Part shown: one piece after another, positions 25,291 through 34,590 of the stretch
How the letters are laid out: the number at the start of each line of letters is the position of its first letter
Numbering within the stretch: position 1 is the first letter of the stretch
NCBI GenBank assembly: GCA_016873635.1
Contig: VGWJ01000011.1
Coordinates: forward strand, 1-64,000
Length of the DNA: 64,000 bases
DNA from: Lentisphaerota bacterium
Lineage (GTDB): Bacteria > Verrucomicrobiota > Kiritimatiellia > UBA8416 > VGWJ01
Direction of reading: 5' to 3'
Position numbers and translations under genes: made by a program
The notes under the pieces: model-generated
Told to the model about the DNA's origin: nothing
The model's input: the letters and a program-made list of their open reading frames with translations, nothing else
The model's database searches: none

Positions 25291-26079
25291 TCAGAAGAAT
25301 GCCGAGAACGAAATGCTGTAGAAAAACTTGTCCGCAACGCCGCCCTCCGCTTCCACCGCGGCCCGCAGGCCGCGGTCGACCAGGGTCATGTACTCGAACC
25401 CCGGCGTCAGAATCCACTGCGGCCTGACGTGTATCGGTATCAGCGCCGCGCCCACCAGGTCCACCGGCGCGGCATGCCGGTATGCCGGTCCCTGCTCCGT
25501 CTTCTCCCGCCGGCCGCGGAAGTCGAAGATTCCGTTCAGATAGCCGGGATCGGCCGCGCCCAGATGAAGGTCCAGGTCCAGGGCCGCGAGATCACGGCAA
25601 AGCTCGAAAGAATGGCTCAACGACACCGTGCCGTAGGCGCCGTCGATGCGGTCGATGTCATAGTACAGAATCGCCGTGGGCAGAAGCGGCACGTCGACCG
25701 TGTAGCCGAGCATGGCTTCCCATGTGTCCTTCGACTGGCCGCGCGGACCGTCGTGGTATATGTACGCGATCAGCCCGGCCGACAAGATCTGAATGCCCCG
25801 CTCCCAGGCGTAGCGGCCCCTGACGTCGATGCGGTTCCGCTCCCACGTGTCATCGTCGGCCACCAGGTCGAGCGTGCCCCACACGTCCAGGTTGAAGTTG
25901 CCGGCGGAGAACAAGAGGGCCGGCTGCAGGCAGGGCAAGTCGTTGATGACTTGTCCCCGCCAGACATAAGCGCTGGTGAGACCAACTTCCGCCTCGATGC
26001 CCGCGTCCAGGGAAACGCCCCGGGCCGTTGCGGCGCAGACGGAAATGGCGGAAAGCAGCGTCCATACCCGCATTCTCAT
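25291..26079 (-). CDS. Outer-membrane beta-barrel protein, function unknown
   Basis: A 262-residue exported protein with a signal peptide (MRMRVWTLLSAISVCAATARG). It then shows alternating hydrophobic and polar strands with paired aromatic residues, such as EVGLTSAYVWRGQVIND, LDVWGTLDLVADD and FFYSISFSAFF at the end. The terminal Phe is typical of BAM-inserted barrels, and TSAYVWRG resembles a family of conserved bacterial barrels of unknown role. The ATG at 26079 is chosen because GGAGGAG lies 7 bases upstream; an ATG at 26085 is too close to it. It follows the sugar nucleotidyltransferase gene on the same strand. Confidence 0.75.
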   Translation of the reverse strand: MRMRVWTLLSAISVCAATARGVSLDAGIEAEVGLTSAYVWRGQVINDLPCLQPALLFSAGNFNLDVWGTLDLVADDDTWERNRIDVRGRYAWERGIQILSAGLIAYIYHDGPRGQSKDTWEAMLGYTVDVPLLPTAILYYDIDRIDGAYGTVSLSHSFELCRDLAALDLDLHLGAADPGYLNGIFDFRGRREKTEQGPAYRHAAPVDLVGAALIPIHVRPQWILTPGFEYMTLVDRGLRAAVEAEGGVADKFFYSISFSAFF

Positions 26080-26136
26080 GGTCATCTCCTCCGTTACCTG
26101 CCCTCTGCCCCCTGACTCCCCGGCCGACTCCCCGTA

Positions 26137-27015
26137 TCATCCCCACAGCGCGCGCGGATAGACGCCCGCCTCCACGAGCGCGGCAATCTCCTTGACCACC
26201 CGCTCGCGGTCCTTCGGGTTGGTGATACCCATCCAGGCCTCCGGCGTGCGCAGCACCCGGACCGTTGCCTCGCCGGATCGCACCAGCCCGTTCACGACTT
26301 CCGGCAGATAGAACTCATCGGCGCTCCGGTCGGCCGACCGGTCGAGGAAACGGACAAACTCCCGCTCAAGATAAGGGAACAGCGACGGCTTGAATGCCCA
26401 CGCGTTCATGGATACCGGCTCCGCGCCGGTCAGCCCGCGCGCAACCAGCGTTTCCGCGGCCAGGTCGGTCGTCTCGGTCACTTGCGTCAACCGGCCGGCC
26501 CCGTCGGTGCGGCAGACGCCGCGGGACACGGCGCCATGGGGCGACAGCGTCCGCGCCAGCACGAAACCCACCATGGCGTAGGCGCACGGATCGGCCTGCG
26601 TCTCGCGCAGGAACCCGCCGAGGGCCGCGTAGGCGCGCGGCCCGTAGTAATCGTCGGCGTTGATCACGGCAAAGGAGCCGCTCACCCGGGCGGCCGCGGC
26701 AAGCACGGCGTGCCCCGTTCCCCAGGGTTTGCGGCGGTCGGGCGGAACGACCCAGCCGGCGGGAAGATCCGCGACCGATTGGAAGACCGTTTCCATCCGC
26801 CCCCCCCGCCGGAGGCGCTGCATCACGACCGATTCGAAGTCCGCCGCAATGTCGTCGCGGATCACAAAAACAAAGCGCCCGAACCCCGCGCGCAGCGCGT
26901 CGTAAACGGCATAGTCCAGGAGGAATTCACCCGAGGGACCGACCGGCTCCATCTGTTTCAGGCCGCCGTAACGGCTGCCCATGCCCGCGGCGAGAACAAC
27001 CAGGGTGTGATCCAT
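26137..27015 (-). CDS. NDP-sugar nucleotidyltransferase
   Basis: A 292-residue enzyme of the nucleotidyltransferase superfamily that joins a sugar phosphate to a nucleotide. It starts TLVVLAAGMGSRYGGLKQM, the GxGxR/K nucleotide-binding loop. VINADDYYGPRAYAAL near residue 118 supplies the metal-binding Asp pair, and EFYLPEVVNGLV is conserved later. The exact sugar cannot be told. No strong ribosome site is visible at 27015, but the conserved start fixes it. The outer-membrane barrel gene lies 57 bases downstream. Confidence 0.88.
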   Translation of the reverse strand: MDHTLVVLAAGMGSRYGGLKQMEPVGPSGEFLLDYAVYDALRAGFGRFVFVIRDDIAADFESVVMQRLRRGGRMETVFQSVADLPAGWVVPPDRRKPWGTGHAVLAAAARVSGSFAVINADDYYGPRAYAALGGFLRETQADPCAYAMVGFVLARTLSPHGAVSRGVCRTDGAGRLTQVTETTDLAAETLVARGLTGAEPVSMNAWAFKPSLFPYLEREFVRFLDRSADRSADEFYLPEVVNGLVRSGEATVRVLRTPEAWMGITNPKDRERVVKEIAALVEAGVYPRALWG

Positions 27016-27356
27016 GACGCCTTGCAGGCTACGCGCAGCGCGACCGCTTGTCGAGATGGTTTCGCCCCCGCGCGCGCGGCCCGCGGGAAAAGGAGGGGAG
27101 GCTCCGGCCGAGCCGAGCCGGAGGTCCGTCCGGTCAACGGCGGACACACGGCGCATCGTCGTCTTTTGTTGTTCTTTCTTGCCCTTATGCCCCCCGGCGC
27201 ATACGGTTTCGGTCATGGGGTGGCGCGTTGCCGCCCTCGAGGAGCAAGGAGGCATGAATGCGACGACAACCCGAATCTCGACTATGCGGAAGCGGCGCGC
27301 GCAGGTAAGAACCGGCTGGAAAGGGAATCGGCATGAGCATGATAAAGGAAACTGAA
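27016..27356. other. Divergent intergenic region without a recognised gene
   Basis: These 341 bases separate the nucleotidyltransferase and a lipoprotein gene. I see GC-rich short palindromes around 27060-27130 and a run rich in T (CTTTTGTTGTTCTTTCTTG) near 27161-27179, but no convincing promoter pair, riboswitch or coding frame. A short frame from 27254 to 27355 has a ribosome-like AAGGAGG upstream but no recognisable product. Confidence 0.5.
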
Positions 27357-27899
27357 ATGAGACGCGTGTTTGTATTGTGTGCGGCGATCCTCGCCGGCGG
27401 GTGCAGCGCCGTCTACAGCCCCGTTCCGCTCGGAGACAAGCCGGTGAACATTGAGGGCGAGCGGGGCGAATGGGAGGGGACGTGGATGCACGCGGACGGC
27501 GCGATGACCGTCAAGGTGATGGATGGGCCGAACGGCGTGCTGAAAGTCGGATGGATTGAGGACAAACAGGACGACTTGAAGCATGAGACGGCATCGGTGT
27601 TCCTGCGAAACGGCGCGGGCTGGACATTTGCCAGCATCAGGCCGCAAGACGAAACGAACGAAAACCGCTATGTGTGGGCAAGGATCGAGAAGAAGGCAAG
27701 ACTCGCGATTCTATGGGGGCCGGACGTGAAGAAGTTCAAGGCCCTCGTCCAGGACGGAAGGCTTCCCGGCGAAGTCGACGGCAGCGACGTTGTTCTGGGA
27801 AGCCTTACCTCGAACCACCTTGCCCTGATCGCGTCCGAAACGAACGGGGTCCTTTTCTACTGGGACGAGCCCTTTGTTCTGATCAAGTCAGGCAAATAG
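27357..27899 (+). CDS. Hypothetical lipoprotein
   Basis: A 180-residue protein with a lipoprotein signal: MRRVFVLCAAILAGGC, where LAGGC is the lipobox and the Cys at residue 16 would be lipidated. The mature part is a compact, mostly beta domain (GEWEGTWMHADGAMTVKVMD, WTFASIRPQ) without a family I recognise. AAAGGA lies 7 bases before 27357, which decides this start over the ATG at 27333. It probably sits in the inner leaflet of the outer membrane. Confidence 0.75.
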   Translation: MRRVFVLCAAILAGGCSAVYSPVPLGDKPVNIEGERGEWEGTWMHADGAMTVKVMDGPNGVLKVGWIEDKQDDLKHETASVFLRNGAGWTFASIRPQDETNENRYVWARIEKKARLAILWGPDVKKFKALVQDGRLPGEVDGSDVVLGSLTSNHLALIASETNGVLFYWDEPFVLIKSGK

Positions 27900-27960
27900 C
27901 GGGCGGCCGATACAAGCCATCCCTGCTCGCCGTTCAACGGCCCCGTGGCCTGCCTGATAC

Positions 27961-29379
27961 TCATTTGAGACGCACGTCACGCACGAAATCCTTCACGCTG
28001 AACCGGGCGTCGTCCATGGTGCGCACGCGCCGGCCGTTGATCCGCAGGTTCTCGATGGTGACGTCCCGCACCATGTGCTCCGCGTCCAGGCCGGCAAAGT
28101 ACAACTCCGGCACGGTCCAGGCGGTCACATCGATGTCCTGGAAACGGATGTCGTCCACGCGTCCGCGGACGGTGTCCTTGCTCCACATCGTGGCGGAGGT
28201 CACCAGCACAATCAGCTGCGAAACATGCCGCGCGGTCTCGGCATACACCTGGTCTTTCTCCTTCTGGTAGACCGGTCGCGTCTGGTCGTCGTCGAGTTCC
28301 ACGCGGATATTCCTGAAAAGCAGGTCGTGGCAGCGCGCGCGATCGCCGTTCTGCACTTCCATGGCGACGTCCAGGCTGTGAATCACGTCGCAGTCGTCGA
28401 AGCGCAGGCCGGCGATCTCGTCGGCCACGGTTTCGGCCCCGATTTCCAGCGCCCGCCCCCAGTCGCACCACAGGACGCAGCGCCGCACGCGGATATCGGC
28501 CACCGGCGCGCAGCCGCAGGAAGCCCCGGCCCAGCTCTTCAGCCCCTTGAAGACGATGCAGTCGTCGAAGGACCGCACGAAGCTGTCTTCCACGCTGCAG
28601 TCCCGGCTGTTGACGAAGTCTATGCCGTCGGCGTTGTAGCGCCACAGGCCCACCAGCTTGACGTTGCGGATCCGCACGTCGCTGCTCAGCACGGGAACGA
28701 GCGTCCAGCCGGGAGGGTCGCGCAGCGTAATGCCTTCGATGTCCACGTGGCGGCAGCCGATCGTGTTGATCAGTCCGCGGGTCTCGCCGCGCGCCAGCCT
28801 GCCGCCGTCGAGTATGCCGCGGCCGCGAATGGCGATGTTCTCGGCCTTCTCGGCCGCGAACGCCCCGTATACCACGGCTCCGCCCGCGATGTAGACGGTC
28901 TGCCCGCCGGTCATGCGGACGATGCCGGGACTGTGAACGCCGGGCCCGAAGTAGAGAACGGAGGGATCGTTCGGGTCCGGCGCGTCCGCTTCCGGCGGAT
29001 CGGCGAAAAGATGCAGGGCCCGGCGCATGCCGTTGACCTCGACGCTGAGCTGGCCCGGCCGCTCCAGCCTGAACCGCAGGACGTTGCCGTCCGTCGACGG
29101 CTTGATTCCCCGGGAAGAGGGCCGCACCCTGGCGTCGCGCATCGGACGCGCGCTGGTCACCGCAACCTCAACCGGCCCGCGCATGTCCCAGGACGCGAAA
29201 GCCGCGATCTCGGTCTGCCCGACCGGCCGTTGATAGCCCGGCCAGACCTGGTTGATGGGCTGCGCCGAAACCCGCGCCTGGTGAACGAAGACCGGCCGGC
29301 CGTTGACGGTCACGGTGTAGTCGGCGGAAGCCGGCGACTCCGCCGGCGCCGGATGCACAGTTACGGTTTCCGTCGTCAT
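27961..29379 (-). CDS. GH28-like polygalacturonase / parallel beta-helix protein
   Basis: A 472-residue protein with an N-terminal beta-sandwich-like region (residues 1-135) and a right-handed beta-helix of the glycoside hydrolase family 28 type. Landmarks are ILDGGRLARGE, YNADGIDFVNSRDCSVED (NxDGxD-like) and FVRSFDDCIVFKG (the DD pair), which match the acidic active-site residues of polygalacturonases. The usual GHG and RIK motifs are not obvious, so the activity may differ. No signal peptide is seen at MTTETVTVHPAP, implying a cytoplasmic enzyme acting on oligosaccharides. GGGAGATGA precedes the start. Confidence 0.85.
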   Translation of the reverse strand: MTTETVTVHPAPAESPASADYTVTVNGRPVFVHQARVSAQPINQVWPGYQRPVGQTEIAAFASWDMRGPVEVAVTSARPMRDARVRPSSRGIKPSTDGNVLRFRLERPGQLSVEVNGMRRALHLFADPPEADAPDPNDPSVLYFGPGVHSPGIVRMTGGQTVYIAGGAVVYGAFAAEKAENIAIRGRGILDGGRLARGETRGLINTIGCRHVDIEGITLRDPPGWTLVPVLSSDVRIRNVKLVGLWRYNADGIDFVNSRDCSVEDSFVRSFDDCIVFKGLKSWAGASCGCAPVADIRVRRCVLWCDWGRALEIGAETVADEIAGLRFDDCDVIHSLDVAMEVQNGDRARCHDLLFRNIRVELDDDQTRPVYQKEKDQVYAETARHVSQLIVLVTSATMWSKDTVRGRVDDIRFQDIDVTAWTVPELYFAGLDAEHMVRDVTIENLRINGRRVRTMDDARFSVKDFVRDVRLK

Positions 29380-29560
29380 TTCATCTCCCTTCCTGCTTCT
29401 TCCGCGATGGCTCGTCGCAGGCCCGGAATCTAGCCGGCGCGCGCCGCAAGGGCAATTGCTAACGCGGCGGCCGCGTATGAAGTGGCGGCCGCGGCATGTC
29501 CGGGTTATGCTTGCTTCGCGCGGAAGGGACCGCGAACCGGGTGCGACTGGGGCGCGAGCG

Positions 29561-29995
29561 ATGGATGCGCAACGCATGAGACACCTTGAACGCCGATGGC
29601 TGGCGCTCACCGCGGGCGCCGCCGCCAACCTGCCCTGGATCGCCGTGTGGGGACACGCCGCGCTGAATCCGGAACGGCTGCACACCCACGTCCCCGTGCT
29701 GTTCATGCTCCTGGCCCTGGGCATCAGCGCCGCGGTCGCGCTGCCCTGCCTGATCGTGTCGGGATTGCTGGTCCGCCGCTGGTTCCTGATCGCCATGCTG
29801 TCCTTCGTCAACGTGTACTGGCCCCTGCGCTGGATCGAGCTGCATGCCGCGGGCGGATACGGCTTTCCCGGCCGTCAGGCCGGCCTGACCGTCTATCTGG
29901 CCCTGATGTTTGTATCGTCGGCAGCCGCCGGCGCGGTCTACTGGATCGCCGACCGCGCCTTGACCGCGTTCCGGAAGCGGCTGCGGTTGCGGTAG
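29561..29995 (+). CDS. Small integral membrane protein, unknown
   Basis: A 144-residue protein with four clear hydrophobic segments (about residues 15-30, 44-68, 73-88 and 108-128) linked by short polar loops and ending in a basic helix. I do not recognise the family. The ATG at 29561 is used; another at 29576 is possible. It is divergent from the GH28-like gene and convergent with clpB, with no partner genes. Confidence 0.55.
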   Translation: MDAQRMRHLERRWLALTAGAAANLPWIAVWGHAALNPERLHTHVPVLFMLLALGISAAVALPCLIVSGLLVRRWFLIAMLSFVNVYWPLRWIELHAAGGYGFPGRQAGLTVYLALMFVSSAAAGAVYWIADRALTAFRKRLRLR

Positions 29996-30142
29996 CGCGG
30001 CTCGAATCGGTTGCGTCTGCGTCGCCGCACGCGGCGCCGACAACCGGATATTCCACGCAACCGAGAGACGACACACGATTCGCGCCGCGCTGCCGCAACC
30101 GCGACCTTTGCCCCCTCCCCATCCTTACGCGCGGAACCATCC

Positions 30143-32752
30143 TCAAGCAGTGAACACGAACTCCCCGCCCTTCGCGTCGGCGCGCACCTTGCCGCCTTCG
30201 ACCGCCTCGCCGCCCACGATCCGCCGCGCGATCGGCGTCTCGATCTCCCGCTGAATCAGACGCTTGAGCGGCCGCGCGCCGTACACCGGGTCGTAGCCCC
30301 GCTCGGCCAGCAGCCTGCGCGCCGCCGGCGTAACATCCGCCTTCAGCCCGCGCGCGTCCAGTCGCGCGACCAGCTCCGCGAGCTGCAGGTCCACGATGGC
30401 CGCGATCTCCTCGCCGGTCAGAGGCTTGAAGAGCACCACGTCGTCCACGCGGTTGAGGAACTCCGGCCGGAATTCCGTGCGCAGTTCGCGCATCACCAGC
30501 TCCCGCACGTCGTCGCGGATGTGCCCCTTCGCGTCGATACCCTCCAGCAGGTGCGGCGACCCGATGTTGCTGGTCATGATCACGATCGTGTTCTTGAAGT
30601 CCACGGTGCGGCCGTGGGCGTCCGTCAGCCGGCCGTCTTCCAGGATCTGCAGCAGGATGTTGAACACATCGTGGTGCGCTTTCTCGATCTCGTCGAGCAG
30701 CACCACGCTGTAGGGCTTGCGGCGGATGGCCTCGGTGAGCTGTCCGCCTTCGTCATAGCCGATGTACCCGGGCGGGGCGCCCACCAGCCGCGACACGGCG
30801 TGCTTCTCCATGTATTCGCTCATGTCGATGCGCACCATGTTCTCCTCGCCGTCGAACAGCTCCGCGGCCAGCGCCCGCGCCAGCTCGGTCTTGCCCACGC
30901 CCGTCGGCCCCAGGAAGACGAACGACCCGATCGGCCGCCGCGGGTTCTTGATCCCCGCGCGCGCCCGCAGCACCGCGTCGGCCACGGCGCCGACGGCCTC
31001 GCCCTGGCCGATCACGCGCCGGTGCAGCGCTTCGTCCAGCTTCATCAGTTTTTCGCGTTCGCCTTCGAGCAGACGCGTCAGCGGAATGCCCGTCCAGCGC
31101 GAAACCACCTCCGCGATCTCCTCCTCCGAGACCTCCTCCCGCAGCAGCGTCTTGCCGCCCTGCTTGCCGCTCATGGCCTGCTCAAGCGCCGCCAGCTCCG
31201 CCTCGAGCCTGGGGATCACGCCGTGGCGCAGCTCGGCCACCTTGTTCAGGTCGTAGGCCCGTTCCGCTTCCGCGCTGGCGTGGCGCGCCTGCTCCAGCCT
31301 GCCGCGGCATTCGCGCACCTTCTCGATGGCCGCCTTCTCCGACTCCCACTGCGCCCGCATGGCGTCGGCCTGCGCCCGGGCGTCCGCCAGTTCCTTGCGC
31401 AGCACCTTCAGCCGCTCCCTGCTGGCCTTGTCCTTCTCCTTCTTGAGGGCCGTCTCCTCGATCTCCAGACGCATCACCTTGCGCGTGATCTCGTCGAGTT
31501 CCGCCGGCATGGAGTCGATCTCCGTGCGGATGGACGCGCAGGCCTCGTCCATCAGGTCGATGGCCTTGTCGGGCAGGAAACGGTCGCTGATGTAGCGGTC
31601 GGACTGCACCGCCGCGGCCACCAGCGCGGCGTCCTGGATGCGGACGCCGTGATGCACTTCGAACCGCTCGCGCAGCCCGCGCAGGATGGAAACCGTGTCC
31701 TCCACCGAGGGCGCGTCCACCACAACGGGCTGGAACCGGCGCTCCAGCGCCGCGTCCTTCTCCACGTACTTGCGGTACTCGTCCAGGGTCGTGGCCCCGA
31801 TGCAGTGCAGCTCGCCGCGCGCCAGCATGGGTTTCAGCATGTTGCCGGCATCGGTGGAGCCCTCGGTCCGGCCCGCGCCGACGATGTTGTGCACCTCGTC
31901 AATGAAAAGAATGATGCGCCCCTCCGACTGCTTGATCTCCGTCAGAACCGCCTTGAGGCGCTCTTCGAACTCCCCGCGGTACTTGGCGCCCGCCATGAGC
32001 GCCGTCATGTCCAGGGCGAAGATGGTCCTGTCCTTGAGCCCCTCCGGAACGTCGCCCCGCAGGACGCGATGGGCCAAGCCTTCCACGATGGCGGTCTTGC
32101 CCGTGCCCGGCTCGCCGATGAGCACGGGATTGTTCTTGGTCTTGCGCGAGAGAATGCGCACGACGCTGCGGATCTCCGTGTCCCGGCCGATCACCGGGTC
32201 GAGCTTGCCGCCCCTGGCGAGCGCCACGAGGTCAACGCCGTACTTGGTCAGGGCCTCGTAGCTGCCTTCGGGCGCGTCGCTGGTCACGCGCTGATGTCCG
32301 CGCACGCGCCGGAGCTCCTCGAGCACACCGTCGCGGTCCACGCCCAGCTCGGCGAGGATCCGCCCCGCCGGCGTGCCGCGGCCTTCATCCACCACGGCCA
32401 GCAGCAGGTGCTCCACGGAAATGTACTCGTCCTTGAGCCGCGCGGCTTCGTCGCCGGCCTTCAACATCAGCCGGTTCAGCCGCTGCGTGACGTAGACCTT
32501 GCCTGCCTCGACCGCCCCGCCGCTGACGCGCGGCAGCTTGTCCAACTCCTGCTCCAGGCGCGCCTTCAACGACGCGACGTCCGCGCCCATCTTCTCAAGC
32601 AGCCGCGGCACAAGACCGTCCGCCTGCTCAACCATGGCCAGCAACAAGTGCTCGCCATCGACTTCCTGATGGCCGCCGCGCAGGGATCCGGCCTGCGCCG
32701 CCTGCAAGGCCTCACGGGCTTTCTGCGTCAACTCACTGACCGTCGCGCTCAC
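30143..32752 (-). CDS. clpB: Chaperone ClpB
   Basis: An 869-residue hexameric AAA+ disaggregase that works with DnaK to rescue aggregated proteins. Order: Clp N domain (residues 1-145), first AAA+ module (Walker [16 protein letters not shown], Walker [16 protein letters not shown]), the coiled-coil M domain (about 400-530, unique to ClpB/Hsp104), second AAA+ module ([26 protein letters not shown]) and the C-terminal domain. There is no ClpP-binding loop. The GTG start at 32752 has GGAGGA 7 bases upstream. A perfect sigma-54 consensus sits 41 bases ahead of it instead of a CIRCE or sigma-32 site. Confidence 0.97.
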   Translation of the reverse strand: MSATVSELTQKAREALQAAQAGSLRGGHQEVDGEHLLLAMVEQADGLVPRLLEKMGADVASLKARLEQELDKLPRVSGGAVEAGKVYVTQRLNRLMLKAGDEAARLKDEYISVEHLLLAVVDEGRGTPAGRILAELGVDRDGVLEELRRVRGHQRVTSDAPEGSYEALTKYGVDLVALARGGKLDPVIGRDTEIRSVVRILSRKTKNNPVLIGEPGTGKTAIVEGLAHRVLRGDVPEGLKDRTIFALDMTALMAGAKYRGEFEERLKAVLTEIKQSEGRIILFIDEVHNIVGAGRTEGSTDAGNMLKPMLARGELHCIGATTLDEYRKYVEKDAALERRFQPVVVDAPSVEDTVSILRGLRERFEVHHGVRIQDAALVAAAVQSDRYISDRFLPDKAIDLMDEACASIRTEIDSMPAELDEITRKVMRLEIEETALKKEKDKASRERLKVLRKELADARAQADAMRAQWESEKAAIEKVRECRGRLEQARHASAEAERAYDLNKVAELRHGVIPRLEAELAALEQAMSGKQGGKTLLREEVSEEEIAEVVSRWTGIPLTRLLEGEREKLMKLDEALHRRVIGQGEAVGAVADAVLRARAGIKNPRRPIGSFVFLGPTGVGKTELARALAAELFDGEENMVRIDMSEYMEKHAVSRLVGAPPGYIGYDEGGQLTEAIRRKPYSVVLLDEIEKAHHDVFNILLQILEDGRLTDAHGRTVDFKNTIVIMTSNIGSPHLLEGIDAKGHIRDDVRELVMRELRTEFRPEFLNRVDDVVLFKPLTGEEIAAIVDLQLAELVARLDARGLKADVTPAARRLLAERGYDPVYGARPLKRLIQREIETPIARRIVGGEAVEGGKVRADAKGGEFVFTA

Positions 32753-32793
32753 TGTTTGTTCCTCCGCATGAAAACGTCTTTGACAGGACAGTC

Positions 32794-32809
32794 AGCAATA
32801 GCCGTGCCA
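32794..32809 (-). promoter_or_regulatory. Sigma-54 (-24/-12) promoter of clpB
   Basis: On the minus strand TGGCACGGCTATTGCT fits the sigma-54 consensus TGGCACG-N4-TTGCW at every fixed position. The start point would be near 32783, giving a leader of about 31 bases with a good ribosome site. Such promoters need an enhancer-binding AAA+ activator. Confidence 0.65.
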
Positions 32810-32847
32810 TATCAACACGACCGCCTCCGCCATGGTCCTACGTCTTT

Positions 32848-32869
32848 CAGGCACAGACTGTTGTGCCTG
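32848..32869. promoter_or_regulatory. Dyad upstream of clpB, possible activator site
   Basis: A perfect inverted repeat of CAGGCACA and TGTGCCTG with a 6-base spacer, centred about 76 bases upstream of the predicted sigma-54 start point. This is near where enhancer-binding proteins dock. The binding protein is unknown. Confidence 0.45.
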
Positions 32870-33106
32870 TCAGTCGCATACGCCCCATCCGCCGTATCTC
32901 CCTGAATTTGCGCCATACTGTCCCACCTCGGCGCCGACTGTACGGGATTCTCTTCGCCCCCCTGTCGCCCACAAAGCCCTTGAAAAACCCATCCTGATCT
33001 CTAAGAATCAGAGCCCCGTTTTCGTAAAGGGATGATAGGACGAAAGGCCGCGGCGGCGCGCCGCATCGACCGGAAGGCCCGGCATACGGATACAGCGAGG
33101 ACAGGG

Positions 33107-33841
33107 ATGATCACAACCAGCAACCTTCACAAACACTTCGGCCGCATTCACGCCGTGCGCGGCGTGTCCTTCTCCGTGCAGAAGGGCGAGGTCCTGGGTT
33201 TCCTGGGGCCCAACGGCGCCGGCAAGACCACAACCATGCGCATGATCACCGGTTTCCTGCCGCCCAGTTCCGGTACGGCCACGGTCTGCGGGCACGACGT
33301 GAGCGATGCCCCCGTCGAGGCCAAGCGCGTGATCGGATACCTGCCCGAAAACGCGCCGCTGTACGGCTCGATGACCGTGCGCGACCTGCTCACGTTCGCC
33401 GCGGAGATCCGCGGCTTCCGCGGCAAGGCGCGCGCGGCGCGGGTCGATGCCGCGATCGAGAAATGCCGGCTGGGCAGCGTACGCAACCAGTCCGTCGCAA
33501 CGCTGTCCAAGGGCTATCGCCAGCGCACCTGCTTCGCCCAGGCGGTCCTGCACGACCCGCCCGTGCTGATCATGGACGAGCCTACCGACGGCCTGGATCC
33601 CAACCAGAAACACGTCGTGCGCCTGATGATCCGGGAGATGGCCGCCGAGAAGGCCATCATCGTGTCGACCCACATTCTCGAGGAAGTGGACGCCGTATGC
33701 ACGCGCGCCATCATCATCAGCAACGGGACCGTGGTGGCGAACGGCACGCCGGACGAGCTCAGGGCCCGCAGCGGCAGCGGACGGCTGGACGACGTCTTCA
33801 GGAAACTCACGCTCGGCGAGGAGGATGTGACCAATGGATAG
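33107..33841 (+). CDS. ABC transporter ATPase (GldA/NatA-like)
   Basis: A 244-residue ATPase of the ABC-2 exporter type: Walker A LGPNGAGKTTTMRMI, signature LSKGYRQRTCFAQA, Walker B VLIMDEPTDGLDPNQ, switch His in VSTHILEEVD. The start at 33107 follows GAGGACAGGG; a longer frame from 33032 is not supported. The stop overlaps the start of the permease gene by 8 bases. It is the first gene of a four-gene operon with GldF-, GldG- and DUF4340-like proteins. Confidence 0.92.
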   Translation: MITTSNLHKHFGRIHAVRGVSFSVQKGEVLGFLGPNGAGKTTTMRMITGFLPPSSGTATVCGHDVSDAPVEAKRVIGYLPENAPLYGSMTVRDLLTFAAEIRGFRGKARAARVDAAIEKCRLGSVRNQSVATLSKGYRQRTCFAQAVLHDPPVLIMDEPTDGLDPNQKHVVRLMIREMAAEKAIIVSTHILEEVDAVCTRAIIISNGTVVANGTPDELRARSGSGRLDDVFRKLTLGEEDVTNG

Positions 33842-34577
33842 CCTGAGAGTCTCAATGGCCGTGTTCAAGAGGGAGTTGCGCTCGTATTTCGAGTCGCCGG
33901 TGGCTTATGTGTTCATCGTCGCCTTTCTGCTGCTCACGGGTTTTCTGACCTTCTCCGTGACGCAGTTCTACGAGCGGGGCGTTGCCGACCTTCAGCCTTT
34001 CTTCTTCTGGCACCCCTGGGTCTATCTGCTGCTGATCCCGGCGGCCACGATGGGCCTGTGGGCCGAGGAACGGCGGTCGGGCACGATCGAGTTGCTGCTG
34101 ACCATGCCCGTGACCATGACGCAAGCCATCATGGGCAAGTTCCTGGCGGCCTGGCTGTTCATCACGCTGGCGATCGCGCTCACCCTGCCGGTGGTCTTTA
34201 CGACGGGCTACCTGGGCGACCCGGACCTGGGCGTGGCGTTTTCGGGCTACCTCGGATCGGCGCTGCTGGCCGGCGCCTGCGTCGCCATCGGCATGCTGGC
34301 TTCGTCGACCACGCGCAGCCAGGTCATCGCGTTCGTCGTCTCGCTGATCGTCTGCCTGGTTTTGCTCCTGGCCGGCTGGCCCCCGGTCACCGGTTTCTTC
34401 GTGCGCTGGGCGCCGACCTGGCTGGTCGACGCGATAGCGGCGTTCAGCCTCATGCCGCACTTCGAGTCCATGCAGCGCGGCGTGGTCGACCTTGCGGACA
34501 TCGGCTACTACGTGAGCGTGATCGTATTCATGCTCTTCGCGACCCACCTGGTAATCAACAACCGCAAATCCGCCTGA
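33834..34577 (+). CDS. ABC-2 type permease, GldF-like
   Basis: A 247-residue membrane protein with six hydrophobic segments, opening with VFKRELRSYFESPVAYVF, a start typical of GldF/ABC-2 permeases, and containing WAEERRSGTIELLLTMPVT, the cytoplasmic loop that contacts the ATPase. In gliding Bacteroidota this gene pairs with gldG, but it also occurs in non-gliding bacteria, so motility should not be assumed. It overlaps the ATPase gene and precedes the GldG-like gene by 13 bases. Confidence 0.9.
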   Translation: MDSLRVSMAVFKRELRSYFESPVAYVFIVAFLLLTGFLTFSVTQFYERGVADLQPFFFWHPWVYLLLIPAATMGLWAEERRSGTIELLLTMPVTMTQAIMGKFLAAWLFITLAIALTLPVVFTTGYLGDPDLGVAFSGYLGSALLAGACVAIGMLASSTTRSQVIAFVVSLIVCLVLLLAGWPPVTGFFVRWAPTWLVDAIAAFSLMPHFESMQRGVVDLADIGYYVSVIVFMLFATHLVINNRKSA

Positions 34578-34590
34578 GGAGCGCGCACCC

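Larger units (their letters stand above)
32753..33106. other. Divergent control region of clpB and the ABC exporter operon
   Basis: 354 bases without a gene. It holds the sigma-54-type promoter and the dyad described separately. The rightward operon start is preceded by GAGGACAGGG but I see no convincing promoter for it. Confidence 0.6.

Noticed and set aside
27254-27355. Small frame with AAGGAGG upstream, before the lipoprotein
   Set aside because: The product (33 residues, Arg/Thr-rich) has no recognisable feature, and its end overlaps the better-supported lipoprotein leader.
32753-33106. CIRCE or sigma-32 site for clpB
   Set aside because: No TTAGCACTC-N9-GAGTGCTAA and no CTTGAA/CCCCAT pair at a proper distance; the sigma-54 match is far better.
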